Source of the DNA: Hyphomicrobiales bacterium
GTDB taxonomy: Bacteria; Pseudomonadota; Alphaproteobacteria; Rhizobiales; Afifellaceae
Direction: 5' to 3'
Length of the DNA: 14,431 nt
Assembly (NCBI GenBank): GCA_013812985.1
Contig: JACCSN010000237.1
Location: 1-14,431, forward strand
Shown: in pieces, positions 1-6,858 of the stretch
Position numbering within the stretch: position 1 is the first letter of the stretch
Layout: every line of letters starts with the position of its first letter
Made by a program: the position numbers and the translations under genes
Notes under the pieces: model-generated
Databases searched by the model: none
The model's input: only the letters and a program-made list of their open reading frames with translations
Told to the model about the DNA's origin: nothing

Positions 1-134
1 GCAATCCGGATCCCGAATGCGAGGAATGCTCCGCCCAACGCGAGCCTTGTATCGGCGCGCCCGGACATGCGATCGCGCAGACGCTGCAGCGCCAGCGCGC
101 CCGCGGCTGGCGCGACAGCTGTCCGGATGTTCAT
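1..134 (-). CDS. Probable partial CDS running off the left edge (N-terminus only)
   Basis: On the minus strand an ATG at 134 opens a frame that stays open to the window edge, giving about 44 residues beginning MNIRTAVAPAAGALALQRLR. It starts 11 nt after the stop of the upstream ATP-grasp gene on the same strand, the spacing expected of an operon partner. Roughly three quarters of its third codon positions are G or C, similar to the neighbouring genes. The visible part is rich in Ala, Leu and Arg and has a hydrophobic stretch near its end; I do not recognise a family. No strong Shine-Dalgarno sequence is visible. A competing plus-strand frame from base 3, cysteine-rich and open to about 311, has similar third-position bias. 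The minus reading is preferred for its position and composition, but it is uncertain. Confidence 0.38.
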   Translation of the reverse strand, partial: MNIRTAVAPAAGALALQRLRDRMSGRADTRLALGGAFLAFGIRI

Positions 135-145
135 CGGACCAGTAC

Positions 146-1390
146 TCACAACTTCCTGTCGGCTTTGGGCAAGCCTGGAAGCGCGGCGCTTCCCGATGAT
201 CTGCGCCGCACAAGAGAAGGTATGGCAAGGAGTTCCCTGAAACCGGGTTCAACGTCATCCCAGACAAAGGTGTCGGAGAACTCCTTGCCCGTGATCCAGC
301 CGACCGGCTGAAACGCGAAGTTGGCGAGCGACCCGGCCGTGCGGAGCGCCGATCCGGCGCCCTCCTCGGAGGTTCGAATCAGGATGTCGTATGCATTGAT
401 GAGAGCATTTCGCCCGCGCACGCCAATGCGGTAGGCCGGCTGCTGCGCCTCGCGGCCCTCGACCAACAAATCATAGAGCGCGCCCGGAAAGTCGACCCCG
501 AGGGCCAGGGGCAGCGGCATCGAGCCCCAGGGACGGGCATTAATTTCAAGCAGGACCCAATCCCTCGTGGTCGGGTTGAGACGGAATTCGAACATCGCAA
601 GGCCAGTGAACCCAAGGTGGCCAACGATTCGGGCGACTGCGGTCATGAGTTCGGAATCGAGCGCCTCGCTGACTCTGAGCGAACTGCCGCCGCCCGAATA
701 GGGCTCGTGAATCCGACGGTGCTGGAATGCCACCAGGATGCGGCCGGACGTCGCCAATACCGACACGCCGACCCCGACGCCAGGCACGAAAGCCTCGATG
801 ATATGGCCATCCGGATCCGATATGTCTTGAAGAGCTCGGCTAAGCTCGTTTGCATCTCTGAGGATTTCGACGCTGCCGCGTCGGTCGAGCGAGCGCAGCG
901 TGTAGGAGTGGCGGGGTTTCAGCACGAGCGGGAGGCCGAATCGCTCGATGGCGGACGCGGCGGATTCGACCTTTGAAACAACGTCGCCGCTGGCGACCGA
1001 GACCCCAAGCCGGCCTGCAAGCCGGCGCGTCCGGTGCTTGTCGAACAGCCAGCTTATGGCGGAAGGCGATGGTAGCGCGATGGTCGTGCCGTTGAACGCG
1101 TCTCGCCGGGAGTCGATGGCGAGGATCGAACGATCGCAACACGGGATCACAAGCGCGAAGCGGGTCGCCTCGAGATGGGCGCGAAGCGAATCGCACCAGG
1201 CGTCCAGGTCGCGGCTCAAATCAGGGAGCACGATCTTTTCGGCGACATAGCGCGACGTGAGGGCCGGCGCGTCAGGATCAAACGGGGCAACGTGGACGCG
1301 CAGCCCTTTGCGGCCGAGCGAGCGGACAATCGCCAGGAAACTCCTGGTGTCGTCCCCGATGACGAGCACATCCTGCTGTTTAGCCGGCAT
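146..1390 (-). CDS. ATP-grasp domain ligase, probably for a cell-surface or small-molecule conjugate
   Basis: A 414-residue protein with ATP-grasp architecture. Residues 7-40 are a Rossmann-like pre-ATP-grasp segment (DVLVIGDDTRSF). An ATP-binding lysine lies in VLKPRHS (K158), and the glycine-rich strand GGGSSLR is at 233-239. Metal-binding acids are E268 (AMFEFR) and E282/N284 in LLEINARPWGS. ATP-grasp enzymes join a carboxylate to an amine or thiol through an acyl phosphate; the substrate here cannot be read from sequence. The EINARPWGS form is one I associate with ATP-grasp proteins near exopolysaccharide genes, but that is recall, not a search result. The start is supported by GGAG 7 nt upstream of the ATG. 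The 3' end is followed after 11 nt by a probable co-transcribed gene leaving the window. No signal peptide is visible, so it is likely cytosolic. Confidence 0.85.
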   Translation of the reverse strand: MPAKQQDVLVIGDDTRSFLAIVRSLGRKGLRVHVAPFDPDAPALTSRYVAEKIVLPDLSRDLDAWCDSLRAHLEATRFALVIPCCDRSILAIDSRRDAFNGTTIALPSPSAISWLFDKHRTRRLAGRLGVSVASGDVVSKVESAASAIERFGLPLVLKPRHSYTLRSLDRRGSVEILRDANELSRALQDISDPDGHIIEAFVPGVGVGVSVLATSGRILVAFQHRRIHEPYSGGGSSLRVSEALDSELMTAVARIVGHLGFTGLAMFEFRLNPTTRDWVLLEINARPWGSMPLPLALGVDFPGALYDLLVEGREAQQPAYRIGVRGRNALINAYDILIRTSEEGAGSALRTAGSLANFAFQPVGWITGKEFSDTFVWDDVEPGFRELLAIPSLVRRRSSGSAALPGLPKADRKL

Positions 1391-1748
1391 TTATTTGCTC
1401 CGATGCGCCCCGAACGCGCTTGGATTGGCGGTGGTTATTCTGTTTGCCCACGCGGAGAATTTTAGTGATGTTGAAGCTTCACGATGCCCCTATATATTTC
1501 ACAATATGTTTAGAGCGCTTCGCCCCTTTTCCGGTATACTTGCTGAATGGTTTAGACGGTTGTGCGCCGCTCCGCTGCGGCGGACGTCTGACGGTCAGGA
1601 CCGAACGGTTTATGCCTTGAGAGCGGGAGTTTGAGCCGCAAGCCGGAGCCGCGTGCTTCTCGGCGAGCCGATGCCGCCGACCCTCGCGCGGACGGATGTC
1701 CGATTCTCGCCGGGCGTCCGGGAAAAATTCTAGGAGGACAGGCGAGAT
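1391..1748. other. Intergenic region with an AT-rich promoter island
   Basis: No convincing gene lies between the ATP-grasp start and the SRAP stop, both on the minus strand. Bases about 1440-1510 are strikingly AT-rich for this genome and probably carry the ATP-grasp promoter. The remainder (1560-1740) is GC-rich with a small stem (CGCCGC/GCGGCG near 1565-1582). I see no good intrinsic terminator for the SRAP gene: the hairpin near 1711-1724 has its A/T run on the wrong side for minus-strand transcription. The short open frames here lack codon bias or family resemblance. Confidence 0.5.
1471..1498 (+). promoter_or_regulatory. Candidate promoter elements and a 10-bp palindrome upstream of the ATP-grasp gene
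   Basis: TTGAAG (1471-1476) and TATATT (1493-1498) are 16 bp apart on the plus strand and resemble sigma-70 boxes pointing right. Overlapping them is a perfect 10-bp palindrome, TGAAGCTTCA (1472-1481), about 80 bp upstream of the ATP-grasp start. The same AT-rich stretch offers weak minus-strand -10-like hexamers (TAAAAT, TATATA). Which strand is used cannot be settled by reading. The plus-strand promoter would have no gene on its own strand for almost 1 kb, so an operator or minus-strand promoter for the ATP-grasp gene is at least as likely. Confidence 0.3.
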
Positions 1749-2444
1749 CTAAATGAGAAGCGGCTCGGCCAGGTCCGCTGCCACGTTCCACAACCCGGCG
1801 TCGTCATTGGCGGCCGCGTTCACCCGCGTGGACACCGGGACGCAGGTGAAGAGTTCGTCGGGCGCCGGCCTGAGCAGCGCCGCCGCCTCGTCCGGGTCCG
1901 TCTCCGGCGACAGCCACGCCGCGAAATTCTCCGGCGCCACCACAGCCGGCATGCGGTCGTGGATCGCCCTCAGGCATTCGTTGCAGGACACCGTGACGAT
2001 CGCCGCCGTGTCGATCTCCGCGCCGTCGTTTCCAGACCACGTCTCCCAGAGGCCGGCGAAGGCGAGGAGCTCGTCGCCTCCGGGGCGGATCGCGAAGGGC
2101 TGCTTGGGGCCGCTGGCGCGTCTCCGCCATTCGTAGAAGCCGGAGGCCGGGACGAGGCAGCGCCGGCGTCGGTAGGCGTTGCGGAACGCCGGCTTGTCGG
2201 CGACGCTCTCCGCCCGGGCGTTGATGAGGAGCGGCAGCTTCTTCAGATCCTTGGCCCAGGCCGGGATGAACCCCCACCGCATCGGCGCGAGCTCGCGGCC
2301 GCGCGGCGTCTGCCGGACGACGACGATCGGCTGCGTCGGTGCGATATTATAGCGCGGCGGGGTCAGCCGCTCGTCGACGGCCGGCAGCTTAAAGAGGAGG
2401 CGGATCGCCTCGGCATTGGCTATGAGCGTGTATCGACCGCACAT
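1749..2444 (-). CDS. SOS response-associated peptidase (SRAP) family protein, YedK/HMCES type
   Basis: A 231-residue protein beginning MCGRYT, the hallmark of the SRAP family. After removal of Met, Cys2 becomes the catalytic N-terminal residue. The other conserved residues are present: N75 and R77 in INARAES, E105 in GFYEW, and H162 in AIHDRMP. Family knowledge: YedK/HMCES sense abasic sites in single-stranded DNA and form a stable thiazolidine DNA-protein crosslink through Cys2, shielding the lesion during replication. Length is normal for the family. The start is fixed by the need for Cys at position 2. No clear Shine-Dalgarno and no GTTC-N7-GTTC alphaproteobacterial LexA box was seen upstream, so SOS control is not evident. 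It is transcribed divergently from the Nudix gene 26 bp away. Confidence 0.95.
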   Translation of the reverse strand: MCGRYTLIANAEAIRLLFKLPAVDERLTPPRYNIAPTQPIVVVRQTPRGRELAPMRWGFIPAWAKDLKKLPLLINARAESVADKPAFRNAYRRRRCLVPASGFYEWRRRASGPKQPFAIRPGGDELLAFAGLWETWSGNDGAEIDTAAIVTVSCNECLRAIHDRMPAVVAPENFAAWLSPETDPDEAAALLRPAPDELFTCVPVSTRVNAAANDDAGLWNVAADLAEPLLI

Positions 2445-2459
2445 CGGATAGGCTCAGGT

Positions 2460-2469
2460 TTCGCGCGAA
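2460..2469. promoter_or_regulatory. Perfect 10-bp palindrome between divergent SRAP and Nudix genes
   Basis: TTCGCGCGAA is self-complementary and lies within the 26-bp gap between the two divergent start codons, ending one base before the Nudix ATG. It could be an operator shared by both genes. At this GC content a 10-bp palindrome can also arise by chance. Confidence 0.25.
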
Positions 2470-2470
2470 G

Positions 2471-2908
2471 ATGGTGAGCTTGTCTAGCACCGGCAACGGC
2501 ACGTCCGAAACGGAGGCGTCGAGCATCGTCGTGCTGCGGCGCGATGCCGTCCTCATGGTGCAACGCGCCCGCGCCCCGTTTGCGGGACTCTGGAGCTTCC
2601 CGGGCGGCCGCGCGGAGTCAGGCGAGGACGCCGAGGCGACCGCGCGCCGCGAACTCATGGAGGAAACCGGGCTGACGGTCGGGCCGATCGTTGCCCTCGG
2701 CGACTTTCAGCCGGCGCCGGAACGCTCGGCACTGCGGCTTACGGTCTTCGCCGCCCGCGCCGGCGAAAGCGCTCCCAAGGCCGGAGACGACGCGCTCCGC
2801 GCCGAATTCGTCCCCTACGAGAGCGTGCTCCTGCGGCCGAGAACGGCCGGCTCGGCCGGCTGGATCGCGTGGGCTCTGGTGGCGCTTGCCGAGCCGCCCC
2901 TGCTATGA
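2471..2908 (+). CDS. Nudix hydrolase (small MutT-like)
   Basis: A 145-residue protein with a complete Nudix box at residues 46-68: G46, E52, then R60-E61-L-M-E64-E65-T-G67-L68, matching G-x5-E-x7-REUxEExGU. The preceding GLWSFPGG and a hydrophobic first strand (SSIVVLRRDAVLMVQR) are typical of the fold. Nudix enzymes use the box glutamates and a divalent metal to cleave nucleoside diphosphate-X bonds. The exact substrate (oxidised dNTP, ADP-ribose, nucleotide sugar) is not deducible, and calling it MutT itself would be unjustified. The first 17 residues are not conserved-looking and the start could lie slightly downstream. The 26-bp gap to the divergent SRAP gene means its promoter must overlap that gene's 5' end. 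The next plus-strand gene follows after 53 bp. Confidence 0.9.
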   Translation: MVSLSSTGNGTSETEASSIVVLRRDAVLMVQRARAPFAGLWSFPGGRAESGEDAEATARRELMEETGLTVGPIVALGDFQPAPERSALRLTVFAARAGESAPKAGDDALRAEFVPYESVLLRPRTAGSAGWIAWALVALAEPPLL

Positions 2909-2961
2909 TTCGCAGCGCAAGCAATTTCGCGAGTTGGACGCGGGCCGCAAGGAGACGCCCG

Positions 2962-3441
2962 ATGCGGCCCCCTTCTCGGGCCCTTGCGCTCGCGCTTTTC
3001 TTGGCTCTCACCCTGCTTTCAGGCCCGGCAGCCGCGCAGGAGCCGGAGGTGGAGCCTGACACCGAGCAATCCTCGGAGCCCGACGCGACCGGCGAGGCGG
3101 GAGAGGTCGGACCCCCGGCGCCGCCCGCCGAGGCCCCGCCGCCGATCTACGAGGAACAGCTCTTGCGGCTGTCGGAGATCCTGGGCTCGCTTTCCTTCCT
3201 GCGGCAGCTTTGCGGCGCGACCGATTCCGCCGTCTGGCGCGACGAGATGAGTGCGCTCCTGGCTGCGGAGCAGCCCGGGCCGCAGCGGCGGGCGCGGCTG
3301 ATCGGCCGCTTCAACCACGGCTTCGAGACCTTCAACGCCGTCTACCGGACCTGCACGCCGTCCGCCCGCCTCTCCATCAGTCGATACCTTGGCGAGGGGC
3401 AGACCCTTTCCAACAACGTGCGAAGCCGCTACAGCCAGTAA
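2962..3441 (+). CDS. TIGR02301-family exported protein of unknown function
   Basis: A 159-residue protein with a Sec signal peptide (residues 1-25, hydrophobic core ALALALFLALTLL, cleavage after AAA). A low-complexity Pro/Glu-rich linker spans about residues 26-65, and a conserved C-terminal domain begins at YEEQLLRLSEILGSLSFLRQ. That domain and the ending SLSNNV-like tail match my memory of TIGR02301, a family of alphaproteobacterial periplasmic proteins of unknown role. Two cysteines in the mature domain (LRQLCGA and YRTCTP) could form a disulfide. I chose ATG 2962 because AAGGAG sits 7 nt upstream and the signal peptide begins there. An in-frame upstream ATG at 2869 would overlap the Nudix gene and bury the signal peptide. 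Confidence 0.85.
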   Translation: MRPPSRALALALFLALTLLSGPAAAQEPEVEPDTEQSSEPDATGEAGEVGPPAPPAEAPPPIYEEQLLRLSEILGSLSFLRQLCGATDSAVWRDEMSALLAAEQPGPQRRARLIGRFNHGFETFNAVYRTCTPSARLSISRYLGEGQTLSNNVRSRYSQ

Positions 3442-3450
3442 CCTTGGGAA

Positions 3451-3466
3451 TTAACGTTCTCTTCAC
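3451..3466 (+). promoter_or_regulatory. CtrA-box-like motif (one mismatch)
   Basis: TTAA-N7-TTCAC lies 10 bp after the TIGR02301 stop and 46 bp before the candidate start at 3512. The alphaproteobacterial cell-cycle regulator CtrA recognises TTAA-N7-TTAAC; here there is one mismatch in the second half. The match stands out in GC-rich sequence, but a single degenerate site is weak evidence. Confidence 0.25.
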
Positions 3467-3511
3467 GTTTGCGTGCGCAGCGGGAAACGCTGTGCTACGT
3501 GGTGGGATCGA

Positions 3512-3784
3512 ATGGATGTCAGGGGCGACATGGACGATCTCAGCCAGCAGGAAACGGACGAGCTGCGCGTCCAGAAGCGAGAGGCTTTCGCCCGTTTGTC
3601 GGCGGTCTGGCAGGACGCGCTGGGCGCGGGCATCGAGCCCGACGTCCTCGCCCATGTCGCCCTCTTCGCGGCGCTTGGCGATCTCGTCGCCACCTATGGC
3701 GAGACCGCGGTCGCGGATTTCGCCGAGCGGCTGCCCGGCCGGATTTCTTCAGGTGAGTTCACGATCCCCCTCGTCCTGAATTGA
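3512..3784 (+). CDS. Small conserved-looking hypothetical protein
   Basis: A 90-residue acidic, soluble protein with the segment IEPDVLAHVALFAALGDLVATYGETAVADFAERLPGRI. This reads like a short helical protein I associate with rhizobial genomes, but I cannot name a family or function. It has no signal peptide or membrane segment. The start is ambiguous: ATG 3512 (GGTGGGA 4 nt upstream) and ATG 3530 (AGGGG 4 nt upstream) are both plausible, and an ATG at 3473 is also in frame. Conservation appears to begin around MDDLSQQE, which favours 3530. It follows the TIGR02301 gene on the same strand after about 70 bp that contain a CtrA-like motif. Confidence 0.65.
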   Translation: MDVRGDMDDLSQQETDELRVQKREAFARLSAVWQDALGAGIEPDVLAHVALFAALGDLVATYGETAVADFAERLPGRISSGEFTIPLVLN

Positions 3785-3879
3785 ATTTGCCGGGTTCTGG
3801 CGGAGGCTGTCGCGCGAGCTAGCTATCGTCGCGCGTCGCGGCCCGCTAGACAGGTAGAGAACCGTCTCGGACCGCCGCC

Positions 3880-4488
3880 ATGCCTCCAAGGTCGATCGCA
3901 TATTGCCTTGCTTTCGTCCTGTCGCTGCCGTCGGCGGGCGCCCTGGCGCTTTCGATCGAGCTGTCCCAGGCCGAGGTCGGGACGCAAGGCGCTGGCGCCG
4001 CGGCTCCGTCTGGGTCGCCTTCGCTGCCCCAAATTTTCCGCTCCGACGCCGATCTGCCGGAGCCGGTCCGGCAAATGCGGCTGCGGCTCATGGAGGCCGC
4101 GAGGACCGGTGACCTCAATCGGCTGCGCGCGCTCATGGACGAGCAGCCGGAGCCGCCGGCTGTTTCCCTCGGCAATGCTGGCGATCCGATCGAATACCTG
4201 AAGGCGCTGGCGACCGACGCCGAGGGCCGCGAAATCCTGGCGATTCTCCTGGAGGTGCTGGAGGCCGGGTTCGTCCGCGTTCAGGCCGGCGCGCCGGACG
4301 AGCTCTATGTCTGGCCCTATTTCGCGCAATATCCGCCGGATTCGCTGACCCCGCCGCAGCTCGTCGAATTGTTCACCTTGTTGACCGCCGCCGATTACGA
4401 GGAGATGCGCTCCTATGGCTCCTACACCTTCTTTCGCGTCGGCATAGCGCCGGACGGCCGCTGGCTGTTCTTCCTGGCCGGCGACTAA
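3880..4488 (+). CDS. Exported hypothetical protein
   Basis: A 202-residue protein starting with a signal peptide (MPPRSIAYCLAFVLSLPSAGALA), followed by a variable Gly/Ala/Ser linker. From about residue 60 there is a helical region (EPVRQMRLRLMEAARTGDLNRLRALMDE) that superficially resembles one ankyrin-like helix pair. The C-terminal part has many aromatic residues: LYVWPYFAQYPPDSLTPPQLVELFTLLTAADYEEM, then FFRVGIAPDGRWLFFLAGD. I recognise the pattern as a rhizobial conserved hypothetical but know no function. The ATG has no strong Shine-Dalgarno, but the signal peptide begins exactly there. It is convergent with the methyltransferase-like gene, with 51 bp between the stops. Confidence 0.75.
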   Translation: MPPRSIAYCLAFVLSLPSAGALALSIELSQAEVGTQGAGAAAPSGSPSLPQIFRSDADLPEPVRQMRLRLMEAARTGDLNRLRALMDEQPEPPAVSLGNAGDPIEYLKALATDAEGREILAILLEVLEAGFVRVQAGAPDELYVWPYFAQYPPDSLTPPQLVELFTLLTAADYEEMRSYGSYTFFRVGIAPDGRWLFFLAGD

Positions 4489-4539
4489 TTCCGCGTAGCC
4501 GGCGCTTATTCCGCCAGCGGGGCGCGGCCCGCCACGCTC

Positions 4540-5271
4540 TCAGCCCGCGTTGCAGGCTTTGATCGCCGAAGGCGCCGGCCGCGCGCCTTCGGCCGGTGGG
4601 GCGAAGACGGCGAGATAGCCGATGTTGCCTTCGAGCTGATGCATAGCGGTCTGGGTGTAGCCGACGGCCTCGAACTCGCACTTCAGCAAAGCGGGCGGCG
4701 TGCCGTGGTTTTCGGTCGGGCGGTCGAGGTCCACCACCCCGACCTTGGCGCCCGGCTTAAGCGCCGGGGCGAGGTTGTGCAGAAAGGCGTAGGGCTGCTC
4801 GATCTCGTGATACATGTGGACCATGAGAGCGGCGTCGATCGAGCCGGGCTGGAGGCGGGGGTCGTGCGGGTCGCCGAGCGCGAGCGTGATGTTCTGGAGG
4901 TTCTTCTCCTTCGCCGTCTTGTCCAGCATGGCGAGGTATTCGGGCATGATGTCCTCTGCGATGATGCGGCCGGTGTCGCCGACGACGGGCGACAGGCGGA
5001 CGCTGTCGTAACCAGAGCCCGCGCCGATGTCGGCCACGGTCATGCCGGGCTTCAGCTCCATGAGGCGGGTGAGCTGGCCGGCTTCGTCAGCGGCGTCGCG
5101 ATTTTGTTCCGTCCACCAGGTGTGGGACACGATCCCGGCCACCGGCCGGTCGGGCGCGGGGAAGGTCGCGGGCGCTTCGCCGGCGGGCGCGAGCGGCTGC
5201 ATTTGCTGCGCGCCGGCCGCGACCGGCAAGGCGAGCGCGAACACCAAAGCGATCTGCGAAACGAGCTTCAT
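4540..5271 (-). CDS. Exported SAM-methyltransferase-fold protein
   Basis: A 243-residue protein with class I SAM-methyltransferase motifs: motif I VADIGAGSGYD (D81 to G87), an acidic residue after strand 2 (IIAEDIMPE), GDPHDPRLQPGSIDAALMVHMYHEI as the motif II/III region, and LKPGAKVGVVDLDRP after it. It also begins with a convincing Sec signal peptide (MKLVSQIALVFALALPVAAGA, cleavage near residue 21), which would place it in the periplasm, where SAM is not expected. Signal-bearing predicted methyltransferases (COG4798-like) are known in proteobacteria, but their activity is unclear to me. ATG 5271 is chosen because AAGGG lies 9 nt upstream and the signal peptide starts there; in-frame extension upstream gives only basic low-complexity sequence. 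It lies 61 bp downstream of the flippase gene on the same strand, so co-transcription is possible. Confidence 0.85.
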   Translation of the reverse strand: MKLVSQIALVFALALPVAAGAQQMQPLAPAGEAPATFPAPDRPVAGIVSHTWWTEQNRDAADEAGQLTRLMELKPGMTVADIGAGSGYDSVRLSPVVGDTGRIIAEDIMPEYLAMLDKTAKEKNLQNITLALGDPHDPRLQPGSIDAALMVHMYHEIEQPYAFLHNLAPALKPGAKVGVVDLDRPTENHGTPPALLKCEFEAVGYTQTAMHQLEGNIGYLAVFAPPAEGARPAPSAIKACNAG

Positions 5272-5332
5272 GGAATCGGACCCTTGATCTGACCCCCGTC
5301 TCCTAAATGGGACGGTCGTGCACTTTGGCCCG

Positions 5333-6766
5333 TCAACTCTTCTTGAGGACCCGGTGCGCGCTCCAGCTTGGTAAGGTGGAGAATATCGAGGTGTTGATGC
5401 GGAGCCGCCTGCCGACCGCCGCCGAGAGCCAGGCTGCGCGCAGAGCAAGCGATATGGCGCTCGCCGCCGCCGCTCCGCCGATGCCGAATGGAATGACCAG
5501 CGCGACCGCCAGCGCCACGTTGACCGCGACGACCACCAGATAGGTTTTGGCGGACAGGCTGCCGTTGCCCGTCATGTTGAGGACGTCTTCCGCCGGCCCG
5601 GCCGCGACGCGGGCGACGATTCCGAGGGCCAGGATGGCCAGAGCCATATAGCCGGCCTCATAGCCCTGGCCGAACATGGCGAGCAGCCAGTCGCCCGCCG
5701 CGATGATGACGGCTACCGCCAGCCCGGCGACGGCGAAGGTGGTCACCGCCACATGGCGGGTCAGCCGCTGCAGCTCGCCCTGGTCGCCGCGCGTATGGCT
5801 CGCCGCGAGGAGGTGCGCCGTGCCGACGGTGGCGGCGAACGGCACCAGGTTGACCACCTGGATGATCCGCGTCGCGGCGAAGTAGACGGCGATCTCGGCC
5901 GGGCTCACGAAGAAGGAGAGCACGAGGATGTCGGCGAAGGAGGTGAGGTGGGAGGCGCCATAGAGGACGGCGAAGGGCACGGAGCCGCCGATCCACTCGC
6001 GCACGCGGTATGATCGCGGTCCGGCCGGCAGCACCCGCCGCAGCCGGATCAGGAGATCGACAGCCTGGTAGACGAGCGACACGACCAGCACCGCGACAAG
6101 GCAGACGAAGCCGTTCGCCGCGGTCGCTTCGAAGCCGAGCCACACCGCCGCCACCATGAAGAGGAGCAGAAGTGCGTGGCGCAGGATATAGATCGGCAGG
6201 AGCGCCCGCACCGTCCAGCCGAAGCTGCGGTCCACGGCCTCCAGGAAGCACTGCATGCAGGCGAAAGGGACCGCGAGCGCCATTAGCATCATGGGGATGA
6301 GATACGCCTCGCCAATCCAGCGCGCCGCCAGCGGGAGCGCCAGCACGAGCAGCACCCCGGTGGCCACCGAGACGAGGATGACGACGATCGGCGCGACCAG
6401 CAGGAAGCCGCGCAGATGCGCCGCCTCGCCGCGTTCCTTAAGCTCGGCGATGTAGCGAAGCGGAGAATTGCCGAAGCCGAGTGTGGACACGGCGGTGAAC
6501 ACCATGAACCAGACCCAGGTGTAAGCGAAGACGCCGTATTCGAACTGGCCCATCAGCCGCGCCAGGACGACCTGGGCCAGATAGGCGAGGGCGGCGTTGG
6601 CGAGCCGGACGAGGAGCGCCGCCGCAGAGCCGCGCCGCGCCGCCGATGCCGCGTCGGACCGCGTGAAGAAGCTGCGCGACAATCGAGCAAGGCTGCGCAC
6701 GCGTCTCTCCGATTTCGCTGGTCCGGTCGTCAGGGCGGATGCCGCGCATGAATCCGTCAGGTTCAT
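5333..6766 (-). CDS. Polysaccharide/lipopolysaccharide flippase of the MOP superfamily (Wzx-like)
   Basis: A 477-residue integral membrane protein with roughly 12-14 hydrophobic segments. It opens with a basic cytosolic N-terminus, then LLVRLANAALAYLAQVVLARLMGQFEYGVFAYTWVW, the characteristic first-two-helix region of polysaccharide biosynthesis flippases. The segment FGNSPLRYIAELKERGE and the C-terminal half, with VLNMTGNGSLSAKTYLVVVAVNVALAVALVIPFGIGGAAAASAIS, also fit Wzx/MviN-type exporters. It probably flips an undecaprenyl- or lipid-linked saccharide across the inner membrane; the cargo is unknown. The frame is open upstream to 6904, but that would run into the tRNA gene. ATG 6766, with GGGG 5 nt upstream, is the sensible start. 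No glycosyltransferases adjoin it, so it is an orphan or serves a distant locus. Confidence 0.88.
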   Translation of the reverse strand: MNLTDSCAASALTTGPAKSERRVRSLARLSRSFFTRSDAASAARRGSAAALLVRLANAALAYLAQVVLARLMGQFEYGVFAYTWVWFMVFTAVSTLGFGNSPLRYIAELKERGEAAHLRGFLLVAPIVVILVSVATGVLLVLALPLAARWIGEAYLIPMMLMALAVPFACMQCFLEAVDRSFGWTVRALLPIYILRHALLLLFMVAAVWLGFEATAANGFVCLVAVLVVSLVYQAVDLLIRLRRVLPAGPRSYRVREWIGGSVPFAVLYGASHLTSFADILVLSFFVSPAEIAVYFAATRIIQVVNLVPFAATVGTAHLLAASHTRGDQGELQRLTRHVAVTTFAVAGLAVAVIIAAGDWLLAMFGQGYEAGYMALAILALGIVARVAAGPAEDVLNMTGNGSLSAKTYLVVVAVNVALAVALVIPFGIGGAAAASAISLALRAAWLSAAVGRRLRINTSIFSTLPSWSAHRVLKKS

Positions 6767-6858
6767 GCTGCCCCAAACTGAATGAACGACGCGTTTCCTG
6801 CCGCTTGCCGCCGAACCTGCCCGAGGACGAACGGCTTCAGGCGTATCGTGGATGAATT

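Noticed and set aside
1749..2470. LexA (SOS) box near the SRAP gene
   Set aside because: No GTTC-N7-GTTC or close variant was found in the upstream gap, so SOS control is not claimed despite the family name.
5272..5448. N-terminal extension of the exported methyltransferase
   Set aside because: It overlaps the flippase 3' end, is basic low-complexity, and would bury the signal peptide.
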